Assembly: GCA_904374485.1 (NCBI GenBank) | Contig: CAJFFX010000014.1 | Location: 1-34,106 of the forward strand | DNA: 34,106 nt | Reading direction: 5' to 3' | From: Candidatus Pseudoscillospira falkowii | Lineage (GTDB): Bacteria; Bacillota; Clostridia; Oscillospirales; Oscillospiraceae | In this document: positions 28,787 through 34,106 of the stretch, one piece after another | Layout: every line of letters begins with the position of its first letter | Position numbering within the stretch: position 1 is the stretch's first letter | Position numbers and translations under genes: made by a program | The notes under the pieces: generated by a model | The model's database searches: none | Seen by the model: only the letters and a program-made list of their open reading frames with translations | Told to the model about the DNA's origin: nothing

Positions 28787-29187
28787 CAGTTCTCCTCCTT
28801 ATGCTCCGCCATTGGCACAACGTTATCCTTGTCCCGGTCCTCTTTGGGTGTGCCGTACAAATTTAAAATAAAAATGCCAACGCACATGATCGCAATACCG
28901 AGCCAGCCCAGCGGGGAAATGTGCTGGCCAAAGGCAAACAGGCCGATCAGCGCGGCGCTGACGGTGCCCGCCGCCGTCCAGGTGGAGTAGGACACGCTCA
29001 GGTTGATATGCTGCAGCAGCTGGGCAAAGAACCAGTAGGACGCGATATAGGCCAGGATCAGCAAAATCGTCGGCGTCAGTTTTGTAAATGCGTCGCAGGC
29101 TTCCAGAAAGCCTGTGCCGATCTGCTCGAAAATGATCGAGATCACCAAAATCCCGTACGCCTGCTTTTTATTGAGTTTCAGAATCAA
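28786..29187 (-). CDS. SMR-family exporter subunit, cassette 1, first gene
   Basis: A 133-residue SMR protein with the helix 1 Glu in VISIIFEQIGTGFLEACD, helix 3 as YSTWTAAGTVSAALIGLFAF and a charged C-terminal tail of about 20 residues (GTPKEDRDKDNVVPMAEHKE). The longer tail distinguishes it from its partner and occurs in one member of many paired SMR systems. No ATG fits; TTG 29187 was taken because GGGAGG lies nine bases upstream. The promoter at 29245-29275 has a 19-base spacer typical of MerR control. No guanidine (ykkC) riboswitch was recognised in the leader. Confidence 0.92.
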   Translation of the reverse strand: MILKLNKKQAYGILVISIIFEQIGTGFLEACDAFTKLTPTILLILAYIASYWFFAQLLQHINLSVSYSTWTAAGTVSAALIGLFAFGQHISPLGWLGIAIMCVGIFILNLYGTPKEDRDKDNVVPMAEHKEEN

Positions 29188-29244
29188 AGCGAAAAACCTC
29201 CCTTTTCATTGCGGCGCAGCCGCAATCACCGATATCCACCGCTA

Positions 29245-29275
29245 TTTATAAAGGTTTACGCCATGTGAAAGTCAA
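29245..29275 (-). promoter_or_regulatory. MerR-type promoter of SMR cassette 1
   Basis: On the minus strand: -35 TTGACT (29275-29270), an unusually long 19-base spacer, -10 TATAAA (29250-29245). MerR-family activators act on such stretched promoters by twisting the DNA. The spacer includes TTCACATGGCGTAAACC. Confidence 0.72.
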
Positions 29276-29391
29276 GGATTTTGCGCCGTTTTCCATGCAC
29301 TATTTCTTGAAAATCTTGGACTTTTTCCCGCCGCATAGGGGGAAAATAGGAAAATTTTGCTGTTCTTTTGCAGAATTTCTCCCGAAAAAAC

Positions 29392-29420
29392 AAAAACTCT
29401 GACGTGATGTCAGAGTTTTT
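29392..29420 (-). terminator. Terminator of MerR gene 1
   Basis: 12-bp stem AAAAACTCTGAC/GTCAGAGTTTTT (29420-29409 with 29403-29392), loop of five. It separates the MerR gene from the SMR pair, so the two have separate promoters. The stem centre reads TGACxxxxxGTCA, like a MerR operator. Confidence 0.9.
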
Positions 29421-29438
29421 GCTCCCTTTGGATCGTCC

Positions 29439-30326
29439 TCAGCGCCCCTGCTTCCATCGGTTCAGGCGGGCGAAATCCTCCGTGTCCTCCGCCACAGGCA
29501 GCAGTACCTCGGTGACGTAATTCTCCTGGCGCGGCGTGGAGTAGATATCCAACACATAGCGCTCGCAGCAGTCGCCCCGCAGGGCGAAGCGGTGCTGCTG
29601 CGCCCAGAGCAGCATGCGCTCATAGGTGTCCGCCACATTGGACAGGGCGCCGATATGATAGCAGGAAACGGCCAGAAACCCGCCGAAATCGACGGTATCG
29701 TCGTCGCTCTTGCTGTTGGGGAAAAGCACCTGCAGCAGCGTCATGTGGCGGTAGGTATCGTCCATGCGCTCCCGGAAGCCGTCAAATTTGACGCAGAAAG
29801 CGCCGCCGGCATCCACCATGGAGTGGCCGTTGCGCTTGGACTGGGTAAAATATTCAGTTTCCAGATAGGCCTCGGAATCCTGCTCGCCGCTGCGGCGCTG
29901 CCGCTCATAGCAAAAATACCGCTCCCGGGGCACGTATTTTACCGTTACGGCCCGGTTCTGGTGGCGGTAGACCGCCTGCCCCTCCACCAGCAGTTCGTAC
30001 CAGGATTTCAGGCTGTCCAGCCGCTGGTGGTAATACTCGATCTCCCACCGGGTCTGATCGATGCGCTGCAGGAACAATTCCCGAAAACGGTCGAGATCCT
30101 GGGCGGAGAGCATCTCGCGGATCTCCTCCAGCCGGAAGCCCTCGTCGATCAGGTAGCGGATGACCTGGATGCGCCGCATGGTGGAAATGCTGTAATAGCG
30201 GTAATGGCTGGGCGCGGCGATCTCGTCAGGCCGGATCAGGCCGATCTCTTCATAATAGCGCAGCATGCGCTGGGACACGTCGCAAATCTTACTGACCTTG
30301 CCGATGGAATAGAGGTCTTCTTTCAT
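29439..30326 (-). CDS. MerR-family multidrug-sensing activator, cassette 1
   Basis: A 295-residue regulator. The winged-helix DNA-binding domain (residues 1-70) begins MKEDLYSIGKVSKICDVSQR and continues MLRYYEEIGLIRPDEIA. A coiled coil near 75-120 gives the dimer, and residues about 125-295 look like a GyrI-like effector-binding domain (AVTVKYVPRERYFCYERQ, AGGAFCVKFDG, EVLLPVAEDTE). Such proteins sense cationic or aromatic compounds and activate exporters. The target is most likely the SMR pair downstream. The start codon has little ribosome binding site and overlaps the stop of an 8-codon upstream ORF (ATGA). It is a paralogue, by eye a little under 60% identical, of the MerR protein at 31480-32361. 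Confidence 0.93.
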   Translation of the reverse strand: MKEDLYSIGKVSKICDVSQRMLRYYEEIGLIRPDEIAAPSHYRYYSISTMRRIQVIRYLIDEGFRLEEIREMLSAQDLDRFRELFLQRIDQTRWEIEYYHQRLDSLKSWYELLVEGQAVYRHQNRAVTVKYVPRERYFCYERQRRSGEQDSEAYLETEYFTQSKRNGHSMVDAGGAFCVKFDGFRERMDDTYRHMTLLQVLFPNSKSDDDTVDFGGFLAVSCYHIGALSNVADTYERMLLWAQQHRFALRGDCCERYVLDIYSTPRQENYVTEVLLPVAEDTEDFARLNRWKQGR

Positions 30327-30349
30327 ATCCTGCGCACCCGCCTTTTCAT
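30323..30349 (-). CDS. Possible 8-residue upstream ORF before MerR gene 1
   Basis: ATG 30349-30347 reads MKRRVRRI and stops at TGA 30325-30323, overlapping the MerR start as ATGA. The predicted transcript start is only about six bases upstream, so it would be nearly leaderless. The identical frame precedes MerR gene 2. Whether it is translated is not shown by the sequence. Confidence 0.35.
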   Translation of the reverse strand: MKRRVRRI

Positions 30350-30361
30350 CTTGATACTGCT

Positions 30362-30391
30362 ATCATACCATAAACTGCCGCCGCGCCACAA
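30362..30391 (-). promoter_or_regulatory. Promoter of MerR gene 1
   Basis: On the minus strand: -35 TTGTGG (30391-30386), 18-base spacer, -10 TATGAT (30367-30362). The same sequence is present in copy 2. Confidence 0.55.
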
Positions 30392-30403
30392 GCGCCGCGG
30401 CAG

Positions 30404-30439
30404 AAAAAAACGGCGCGCCGGACAAACGCCGGCGCGCCG
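30404..30439 (-). terminator. Duplicate of the lexA terminator, now ending the second SMR operon
   Basis: Stem CGGCGCGCCGG/CCGGCGCGCCG (30439-30429 with 30421-30411), loop CGTTTGT, then seven Ts. Compared with the lexA copy, one base pair has changed from A-T to C-G on both arms, so pairing is kept. Confidence 0.93.
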
Positions 30440-30452
30440 GGAAAAGCTCTGT

Positions 30453-30494
30453 TCAATACTGGCGCACCACGGCGGTGACGCGGCCGCGGGATGA
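30453..30494 (-). pseudogene. Remnant of the lexA 3' end
   Basis: On the minus strand it reads GRVTAVVRQY and a stop, the exact C-terminus of LexA, with one silent difference from the real gene (GCC for GCT). Similarity extends a few bases further upstream and then stops. It shows that the DNA between here and lexA arose by duplication or recombination involving the lexA end. Confidence 0.93.
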
Positions 30495-30537
30495 GCGGCC
30501 GGTTCCTTTTTATTTTGGTCAAGAGAAGGGAAATTTC

Positions 30538-30864
30538 TCAACCATACAAATTTAAAAGCACCACACATACCATAATTAAAACAAGGGCAAAAATGCCTAT
30601 TTTTGTGGTGCGCTGCTGATAGGCAAAATAACCGATAATAGGGGTGGCTGCCGTGCCGATGGCGCCCCAGGTGGCATAGGCAATCCCCAGGCCAATCTGC
30701 GTAAGACACATACCAAAGCAGTACCAGCAAATCACATATCCCAGAATTGCTATGATGCTGGGCTTGAGTTTTCTGAACCCGTCTGTGGCGGGCAAAATAC
30801 CCGTGGCAATAATTTCCGTCACAATGGCAACCGCCAGATATGCATAAGCCATGCCGATACTCAT
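30538..30864 (-). CDS. SMR-family exporter subunit, cassette 2, second gene
   Basis: A 108-residue, four-helix SMR protein, paralogous to the one at 28454-28786. Helix 1 holds the Glu in LAVAIVTEIIATGILP, helix 3 reads YATWGAIGTAATPIIGYFAY, and the chain ends VVLLNLYG. ATG 30864 follows GGGAGGTG at a good distance and overlaps the stop of the first gene by four bases. It probably forms a heterodimer with that product at the membrane. Its sequence is visibly AT-richer than cassette 1. Confidence 0.93.
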   Translation of the reverse strand: MSIGMAYAYLAVAIVTEIIATGILPATDGFRKLKPSIIAILGYVICWYCFGMCLTQIGLGIAYATWGAIGTAATPIIGYFAYQQRTTKIGIFALVLIMVCVVLLNLYG

Positions 30865-31247
30865 TGCGGTGCACCTCCCCCGCTCTCCGGCATTTCTGCC
30901 GGCTGTTCCTTGGGCGTTCCGAACAGGTTCAAAATAAAAATACCTGCGATCATGCCTGCAATCGCGATCCATCCCACCAGAGAAATCGTTTGATGAAAAA
31001 TAAAAATACCGATCAGCGCCGCGCTGACTGTGCCCGCAGCCGTCCATGTTGCATAAAAAATGCTCAGATTGATGCATCTCAGCGCGCGGGCAAACAGCCA
31101 ATAGGAAACAATATATGCTCCGATCAGACACAGCGTCGGCGTTAGTTTTGTAAAAGCCTGGCACGCTTCCAGAAAGCCCGTTCCGATCTGTTCAAACACA
31201 ATCGAAAATATCATCATAATATATGCGGTTTTCTCCGTTATTTTCAC
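30861..31247 (-). CDS. SMR-family exporter subunit, cassette 2, first gene
   Basis: A 128-residue SMR protein, paralogue of 28786-29187, with Glu in IFSIVFEQIGTGFLEACQ, helix 3 as YATWTAAGTVSAALIGIFIF and a charged tail (GTPKEQPAEMPESGGGAPQ). GTG 31247 was chosen because AGGAGG lies seven bases upstream; an ATG at 31271 would place that site inside the gene. Upstream lie a MerR-like promoter with an 18-base spacer and a TetR-operator-like palindrome, so control may be more complex than in cassette 1. Confidence 0.92.
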   Translation of the reverse strand: MKITEKTAYIMMIFSIVFEQIGTGFLEACQAFTKLTPTLCLIGAYIVSYWLFARALRCINLSIFYATWTAAGTVSAALIGIFIFHQTISLVGWIAIAGMIAGIFILNLFGTPKEQPAEMPESGGGAPQ

Positions 31248-31281
31248 AAAAAAGTCCTCCTTTTGCAACATTTTTCCCTTG

Positions 31282-31291
31282 ACCGATCGGT
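31282..31291. promoter_or_regulatory. Palindrome in the SMR cassette 2 leader
   Basis: ACCGATCGGT, a perfect 10-base palindrome just downstream of the -10 box on the minus strand. It resembles TetR/AcrR-type operators, but no intact TetR gene is near. Confidence 0.4.
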
Positions 31292-31304
31292 TGTCTTGTA
31301 TCCA

Positions 31305-31334
31305 TTTATAGCCTTTCCGTTACGTCAGATTCAA
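31305..31334 (-). promoter_or_regulatory. MerR-type promoter of SMR cassette 2
   Basis: On the minus strand: -35 TTGAAT (31334-31329), 18-base spacer beginning CTGACGTAACGGA, -10 TATAAA (31310-31305). The long spacer fits MerR-family control. Confidence 0.65.
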
Positions 31335-31433
31335 GCCTTTGCGTGCAAATTTTATGGTAATTTCCCGCGTTTTTTTTGCACGATTCCGTATACTTTCTTC
31401 CCCTCAAGCCATTAATTTTTATCCCAAGCCAGG

Positions 31434-31480
31434 AAAAGGCCGGAAAATTTGACGCAACGTCAAATTTTCCGGCCTTTTTT
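31434..31480 (-). terminator. Terminator of MerR gene 2
   Basis: Perfect 21-bp stem (31478-31458 with 31454-31434), 3-base loop, abutting the MerR stop codon. Its centre TTTGACGTTGCGTCAAA (minus strand) again resembles a MerR operator. Confidence 0.93.
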
Positions 31481-32361
31481 CAATTTCTGCTGCCCTGGAC
31501 CAAAGCAATACCTTCCGTATTCTCCTCCACAGGCAGCAGGATTTCCGTTACAAACTGCTCCTCGTTGGCTATGGAATACACATCCAGCACATGCCGCTCA
31601 AAGCAGTCTCCCCGCAGGCGGAAGCGATGCTCCCGCGCCCACAGCAACATTCGCTCATAGGTGTCCCGCACAGAATTGAGCGACCCGATATGATAGGCGC
31701 ATACCGCCAGGAAATCACCGAATTCGATCGTATGATCATTGCTCTTACTATTGGGGAACATCTCCTGTACCAGTGTCATATTCGAATAAGTATCATCAAT
31801 ACGCTCCTGATAAGAATCATAAAGCACATGGAACGCGCCGCCCATATCCACCATGGAATGGCCATTATGCTTGGTCAGCGTGAACGCTTCTGTTTCCAGA
31901 TGGGCCACAGGATCTTCTTCACCAGGCTGACGCTGGCGTTTATAACAGAAAAACCGTGCCTTTGGCATATAGCGGATATTCACAGCCCGGTTCTGATGGT
32001 CATATACCACGCAGCCCTCCACCAGCAGTGCATACCATGCCTGCACACAATCCAATCGCTGACAGTAATATTCCACATCATCCTGTGCTTTGCGAATCTT
32101 TTTTAAAAAATGCTCCTGCAGACAATGCAGATCATTTTCCGCCAACACCTCTTTGATCTCTTCCAAATTGAATCCCTGGTCAATCAGATAACGGATATTC
32201 TGCACTTGCTGCATTGTCTGTACAGCGTAATATCGGAAACGGCTGGATGCCGCGATATAGTCCGGGGCAATCAACCCGATCTCTTCATAATAGCGCAGCA
32301 TCCTCTGGGAAACATCGCAAATCTTACTGGCCTGGCCGATGGAATAGAGGTCTTCTTTCAT
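31480..32361 (-). CDS. MerR-family multidrug-sensing activator, cassette 2
   Basis: A 293-residue paralogue of the MerR protein at 29439-30326. The DNA-binding domain begins MKEDLYSIGQASKICDVSQR and continues MLRYYEEIGLIAPDYIA, nearly identical over the first 30 residues. The coiled coil and effector domain (AVNIRYMPKARFFCYKRQ, MGGAFHVLYDS, EILLPVEENTE) are more divergent, so it may sense different compounds. The gene lies just downstream of lexA in the same direction, separated by the lexA terminator. Its start overlaps the stop of the upstream ORF 32384-32358, the same MKRRVRRI peptide as in copy 1. Confidence 0.93.
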   Translation of the reverse strand: MKEDLYSIGQASKICDVSQRMLRYYEEIGLIAPDYIAASSRFRYYAVQTMQQVQNIRYLIDQGFNLEEIKEVLAENDLHCLQEHFLKKIRKAQDDVEYYCQRLDCVQAWYALLVEGCVVYDHQNRAVNIRYMPKARFFCYKRQRQPGEEDPVAHLETEAFTLTKHNGHSMVDMGGAFHVLYDSYQERIDDTYSNMTLVQEMFPNSKSNDHTIEFGDFLAVCAYHIGSLNSVRDTYERMLLWAREHRFRLRGDCFERHVLDVYSIANEEQFVTEILLPVEENTEGIALVQGSRN

Positions 32362-32384
32362 ATCCTGCGCACCCGCCTTTTCAT
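32358..32384 (-). CDS. Possible 8-residue upstream ORF before MerR gene 2
   Basis: Identical to the short frame before MerR gene 1: MKRRVRRI, stop overlapping the MerR start as ATGA. Being retained in both copies is weak support, because the surrounding DNA is also conserved. Confidence 0.35.
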   Translation of the reverse strand: MKRRVRRI

Positions 32385-32396
32385 CTTGATACTGTT

Positions 32397-32426
32397 ATCA
32401 TACCATAAACTGCCGCCGCGCCACAA
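32397..32426 (-). promoter_or_regulatory. Promoter of MerR gene 2
   Basis: -35 TTGTGG (32426-32421), 18-base spacer, -10 TATGAT (32402-32397), same as in copy 1. Confidence 0.55.
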
Positions 32427-32438
32427 GCGCCGCGGCGG

Positions 32439-32474
32439 AAAAAAACGGAGCGCCGGACAAACGCCGGCGCTCCG
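32439..32474 (-). terminator. Terminator of lexA
   Basis: Stem CGGAGCGCCGG/CCGGCGCTCCG (32474-32464 with 32456-32446), loop CGTTTGT, then seven Ts on the minus strand, 13 bases past the lexA stop. Confidence 0.95.
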
Positions 32475-32487
32475 GGAAAAGCGCAAT

Positions 32488-33126
32488 TCAATACTGGCGC
32501 ACCACAGCGGTGACGCGGCCGAGGATGACGGCGTCGCTTCCGTCGATGGGGTCGTAATCTTCGTTTTCCGGCAGCAGCCAGATTTCTCCATTGCTGCGAT
32601 GCAGGCGCTTGACCGTGGCCTCCTCCCCGATCAGCGCCACAACGATTTCGCCGTTATGGGCCGTGGACTGCTGGCGGACGACCACCAGGTCCCCGGGCAG
32701 AATGCCCGCGTCCTTCATGGAGTAACCCCGCACCCGCAGAGCAAAATATGCGCTGCTGTCGCCGCCCACGTCGAAGGTCAGGTAGTCCTCGATGCACTCC
32801 TGGGCCAGAATGGGCGCGCCGGCGGCCACATTGCCCACGATGGGCACCCGGTCCACCCGTTCCTCCCCTTCAGCAAAGGGCGCGGCCAGCCCTTCGTCCA
32901 TGGCCGCGTCTTCCAGATCACGCAGCGGCCGGATGGCGCGGCCCTTGCCGGCGCCCTTTTCGATATAGCCCTGGTCGGCCAGGTTTTTCAGGTGGAAGTG
33001 AACGGTGGAAGGCGATTTCAGGCCCACCGCATCGCCGATCTCGCGCACGGAAGGCGGATATCCCTGCTCTTTGACGCACTGAACGATGTAGCGGTAGATC
33101 TGCATCTGCATGGCTTTATGCTTCAT
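32488..33126 (-). CDS. lexA: SOS response repressor LexA
   Basis: A 212-residue repressor of DNA-damage genes that cuts itself when RecA filaments form. The N-terminal winged helix carries YPPSVREIGDAVGLKSPSTV; the cleavage site is Ala102-Gly103 in VAAGAP; the catalytic pair is Ser136 in GYSMKDAGI and Lys173 in ATVKRLHR. All are intact. ATG 33126 follows GGGAGG seven bases upstream and was preferred over an in-frame ATG at 33186 that lies inside the promoter. An SOS-like operator overlaps its promoter, so it represses itself. Duplicated copies of its last codons lie downstream at 30453-30494. Confidence 0.97.
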   Translation of the reverse strand: MKHKAMQMQIYRYIVQCVKEQGYPPSVREIGDAVGLKSPSTVHFHLKNLADQGYIEKGAGKGRAIRPLRDLEDAAMDEGLAAPFAEGEERVDRVPIVGNVAAGAPILAQECIEDYLTFDVGGDSSAYFALRVRGYSMKDAGILPGDLVVVRQQSTAHNGEIVVALIGEEATVKRLHRSNGEIWLLPENEDYDPIDGSDAVILGRVTAVVRQY

Positions 33127-33157
33127 GGGGATTCCTCCCTTTTCCTTTGATGGAAAG

Positions 33158-33199
33158 AGTATACCACATTTGTTTGCCGAATGCAAACATTTGTTTTGC
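33158..33199 (-). promoter_or_regulatory. lexA promoter with SOS box
   Basis: -35 TTGCAT (33186-33181), 17-base spacer, -10 TATACT (33163-33158). The 14-mer AAAACAAATGTTTG (33197-33184) overlaps the -35 box and matches the Firmicutes SOS consensus CGAACRNRYGTTYG at 12 of 14 positions. A weaker CAAACAAATGTGG lies in the spacer. Confidence 0.8.
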
Positions 33200-33226
33200 T
33201 TTTGTTCGATATTTTTTCTGCCAGAG

Positions 33227-33264
33227 TACTACAAATCGCTATTTTTCTCTATGATACTACAAAT
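33227..33264. repeat. Direct repeat TACTACAAAT upstream of lexA
   Basis: TACTACAAAT at 33227-33236 and again at 33255-33264, 28 bases apart. The second copy lies within GATAC...GTATC. Role unknown. Confidence 0.4.
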
Positions 33265-33285
33265 TGTATCCATTCTTCGACAAAG

Positions 33286-33318
33286 AAATTGCCCTGCGGC
33301 TTTGCCGCAGGGCAATTT
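33286..33318 (-). terminator. Terminator after secG
   Basis: Perfect 15-bp stem (33318-33304 with 33300-33286) with a 3-base loop; the T-run on the minus strand is TTTCTTTG. It lies about 20 bases past the secG stop. Confidence 0.85.
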
Positions 33319-33340
33319 TGCTGCCGTTTTTTCGATCCGC

Positions 33341-33571
33341 TCAGGCCAGCAGGTTGATGGCCAGGGTCAGGATGATGAACACCGCGCCGATCCACTTGGT
33401 GGCCTTGGCCATTTTGGCGTCGGCGGTCTTGGCCTCGTGCTTGCTCATGAAAGAGTCAGCCACGCCGGCGATGGCGCCGGACAGGCCCGCGCTCTTACCG
33501 GACTGCATAATGATAATGGCGATCAGCAGGATGCCGCAGATCACCTGGACAACGGTCAAAAACATGATCAT
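33341..33571 (-). CDS. secG: Protein translocase subunit SecG
   Basis: A 76-residue inner-membrane protein, the usual size. Two membrane segments are visible: FLTVVQVICGILLIAIIIMQ, then the conserved SGKSAGLSGAI loop, and AVFIILTLAINLLA at the end. SecG assists SecA-driven movement of proteins through SecYE. ATG 33571 was chosen because GGGAGG lies ten bases upstream; a second ATG two codons later is possible, and the longer frame upstream has no ribosome binding site. It is a single-gene unit with its own promoter and terminator. Confidence 0.95.
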   Translation of the reverse strand: MIMFLTVVQVICGILLIAIIIMQSGKSAGLSGAIAGVADSFMSKHEAKTADAKMAKATKWIGAVFIILTLAINLLA

Positions 33572-33642
33572 AACTCTTAATCCTCCCAAAACTTGTACGA
33601 TATAATGCGCCAGCGCGCATGAGAACTCATTAACAGATATAT

Positions 33643-33671
33643 ATATTACCACAGTTTTTTCCGCATTTCAA
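33643..33671 (-). promoter_or_regulatory. Promoter of secG
   Basis: -35 TTGAAA (33671-33666), 17-base spacer, -10 TAATAT (33648-33643) on the minus strand. A small hairpin ATGCGC/GCGCAT follows at 33620-33605, ahead of the ribosome binding site. Confidence 0.65.
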
Positions 33672-33724
33672 GGGAAAAATGAACTCTTTTCAGAAATTCT
33701 GCGAAACTTTTCCCTCTTCCGGCT

Positions 33725-34106
33725 TCAGCGCTCCTGCCAGGCGTTGCGGTACATTTTTCCCGCCTCCGCCGCCGTTCCCTTGATGGTCAGCAGCTCCCGC
33801 ACCGTGACGAATTCATAGCCCTCGCCGCGGAGCCGGTCCACGATCTGCAGGGCCGCTTCCACGCTGGTGGGGTAAAAATCATGCAGCAGGATGATGTCCC
33901 CATCCTGCACATGGCTGCACACATGCTCCACCACCCGGTCCGTGTCCAGCACCTTCCAGTCCTCGGGGTCCACGGACCAGTGGACCATGGGCGTCTTGAC
34001 CAGCGTCTTTTCCGCCGGGTCGATCAGGCCGTAGGGCGGGCGCAGCCAGTACTCCCCCGGACCCAGGATGTGGCTCAGGACCACCTCCGTCTTGTTGATC
34101 TCCTGC
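33725..34106 (-). CDS. Polysaccharide deacetylase (NodB/CE4 family), 3' part only
   Basis: The last 126 or so residues of a gene that runs off the right edge; the N-terminus with the metal-binding first motif is outside the window. NodB motif 3 is WLRPPYGL, motif 4 is VDPEDWKVLD and motif 5 is IILLHDFYPTSVEA. Such enzymes remove acetyl groups from peptidoglycan or similar polymers at the cell surface. The typical C-terminal GYEFVTVRELL is present. It is read in the same direction as secG, 150 bases upstream of it, and the secG promoter lies between. Confidence 0.93.
   Translation of the reverse strand, partial: QEINKTEVVLSHILGPGEYWLRPPYGLIDPAEKTLVKTPMVHWSVDPEDWKVLDTDRVVEHVCSHVQDGDIILLHDFYPTSVEAALQIVDRLRGEGYEFVTVRELLTIKGTAAEAGKMYRNAWQER

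Larger units (their letters stand above)
30327..30494. repeat. Copy 1 of a 168-base repeat spanning the lexA end, terminator and merR promoter
   Basis: It matches 32362-32529 with only eight differences across the 160 bases compared up to 30486 (about 95%), then fades. It holds the MerR promoter, a copy of the lexA terminator hairpin and a copy of the last codons of lexA. Similarity also extends with more differences into the first 90 or so bases of the MerR genes. Confidence 0.95.
32362..32529. repeat. Copy 2 of the 168-base repeat (original context at lexA)
   Basis: The match to 30327-30494, offset by 2035 bases. It spans the end of the intact lexA gene, its terminator and the promoter of MerR gene 2, so this is the likely source copy. 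Confidence 0.95.

Noticed and set aside
29188-29438. Guanidine (ykkC) riboswitch before the SMR pair
   Set aside because: Paired SMR genes are often under this riboswitch, but none of its conserved loops were found; a MerR-type promoter explains control.

Overview
The window reads as chromosomal DNA of a GC-rich member of the Clostridia, most likely an Oscillospiraceae-like gut anaerobe. This is inferred from strong AGGAGG-type ribosome binding sites, many hairpin-plus-T-run terminators, a Firmicutes-style LexA with a CGAAC...GTTCG-like operator, a single-chain PurL, and a molybdenum hydroxylase cluster. No rRNA, tRNA or CRISPR array was seen.

Layout. 1-2010: the 3' end of an unidentified gene, a self-contained 29-codon minus-strand gene with its own promoter and terminator, then guaA. 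2044-5301: an accessory patch with a MobV relaxase pseudogene carrying an internal deletion, a visibly AT-richer divergent flavin reductase/HxlR pair with overlapping promoters, a 455-base tract full of perfect hairpins, a peptide-deformylase-like gene coupled to a TIGR04076 gene, and a broken TetR-like gene. 5384-14980: two divergent units for one molybdenum hydroxylase. The minus-strand unit encodes the 2Fe-2S subunit, the molybdopterin subunit, and a FAD subunit that carries a whole GltD-type NAD(P)H oxidoreductase module inside it. The plus-strand unit encodes a histidine phosphatase-HD fusion, XdhC, a Rossmann-TylF methyltransferase and a MocA-type cytidylyltransferase, behind a structured leader. 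The two promoter regions share an ACAATTGTAT-like motif, which suggests one common regulator.

15068-19378: a single reading frame that fuses complete CarB to complete DapF. 19443-28434: secA, pgeF, an orphan solute-binding lipoprotein and purL, tightly packed and largely overlapping. 28454-32361: two tandem cassettes, each transcribed MerR then a pair of SMR exporter subunits. They are separated by a copy of the lexA 3' end and lexA terminator, which reveals recombination or duplication at the lexA-merR junction. 32439-34106: lexA with an SOS-like operator, secG, and the 3' part of a polysaccharide deacetylase gene that runs off the window.

The items most worth follow-up are the split FAD subunit (the insertion appears to fall between cysteine ligands of an HcrB-type 4Fe-4S loop), the carB-dapF fusion, the unusual molybdenum maturation operon with its leader, and the MerR-SMR-SMR cassettes whose non-coding DNA is more alike than their coding DNA. 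All calls come from reading the sequence; no database search was run.
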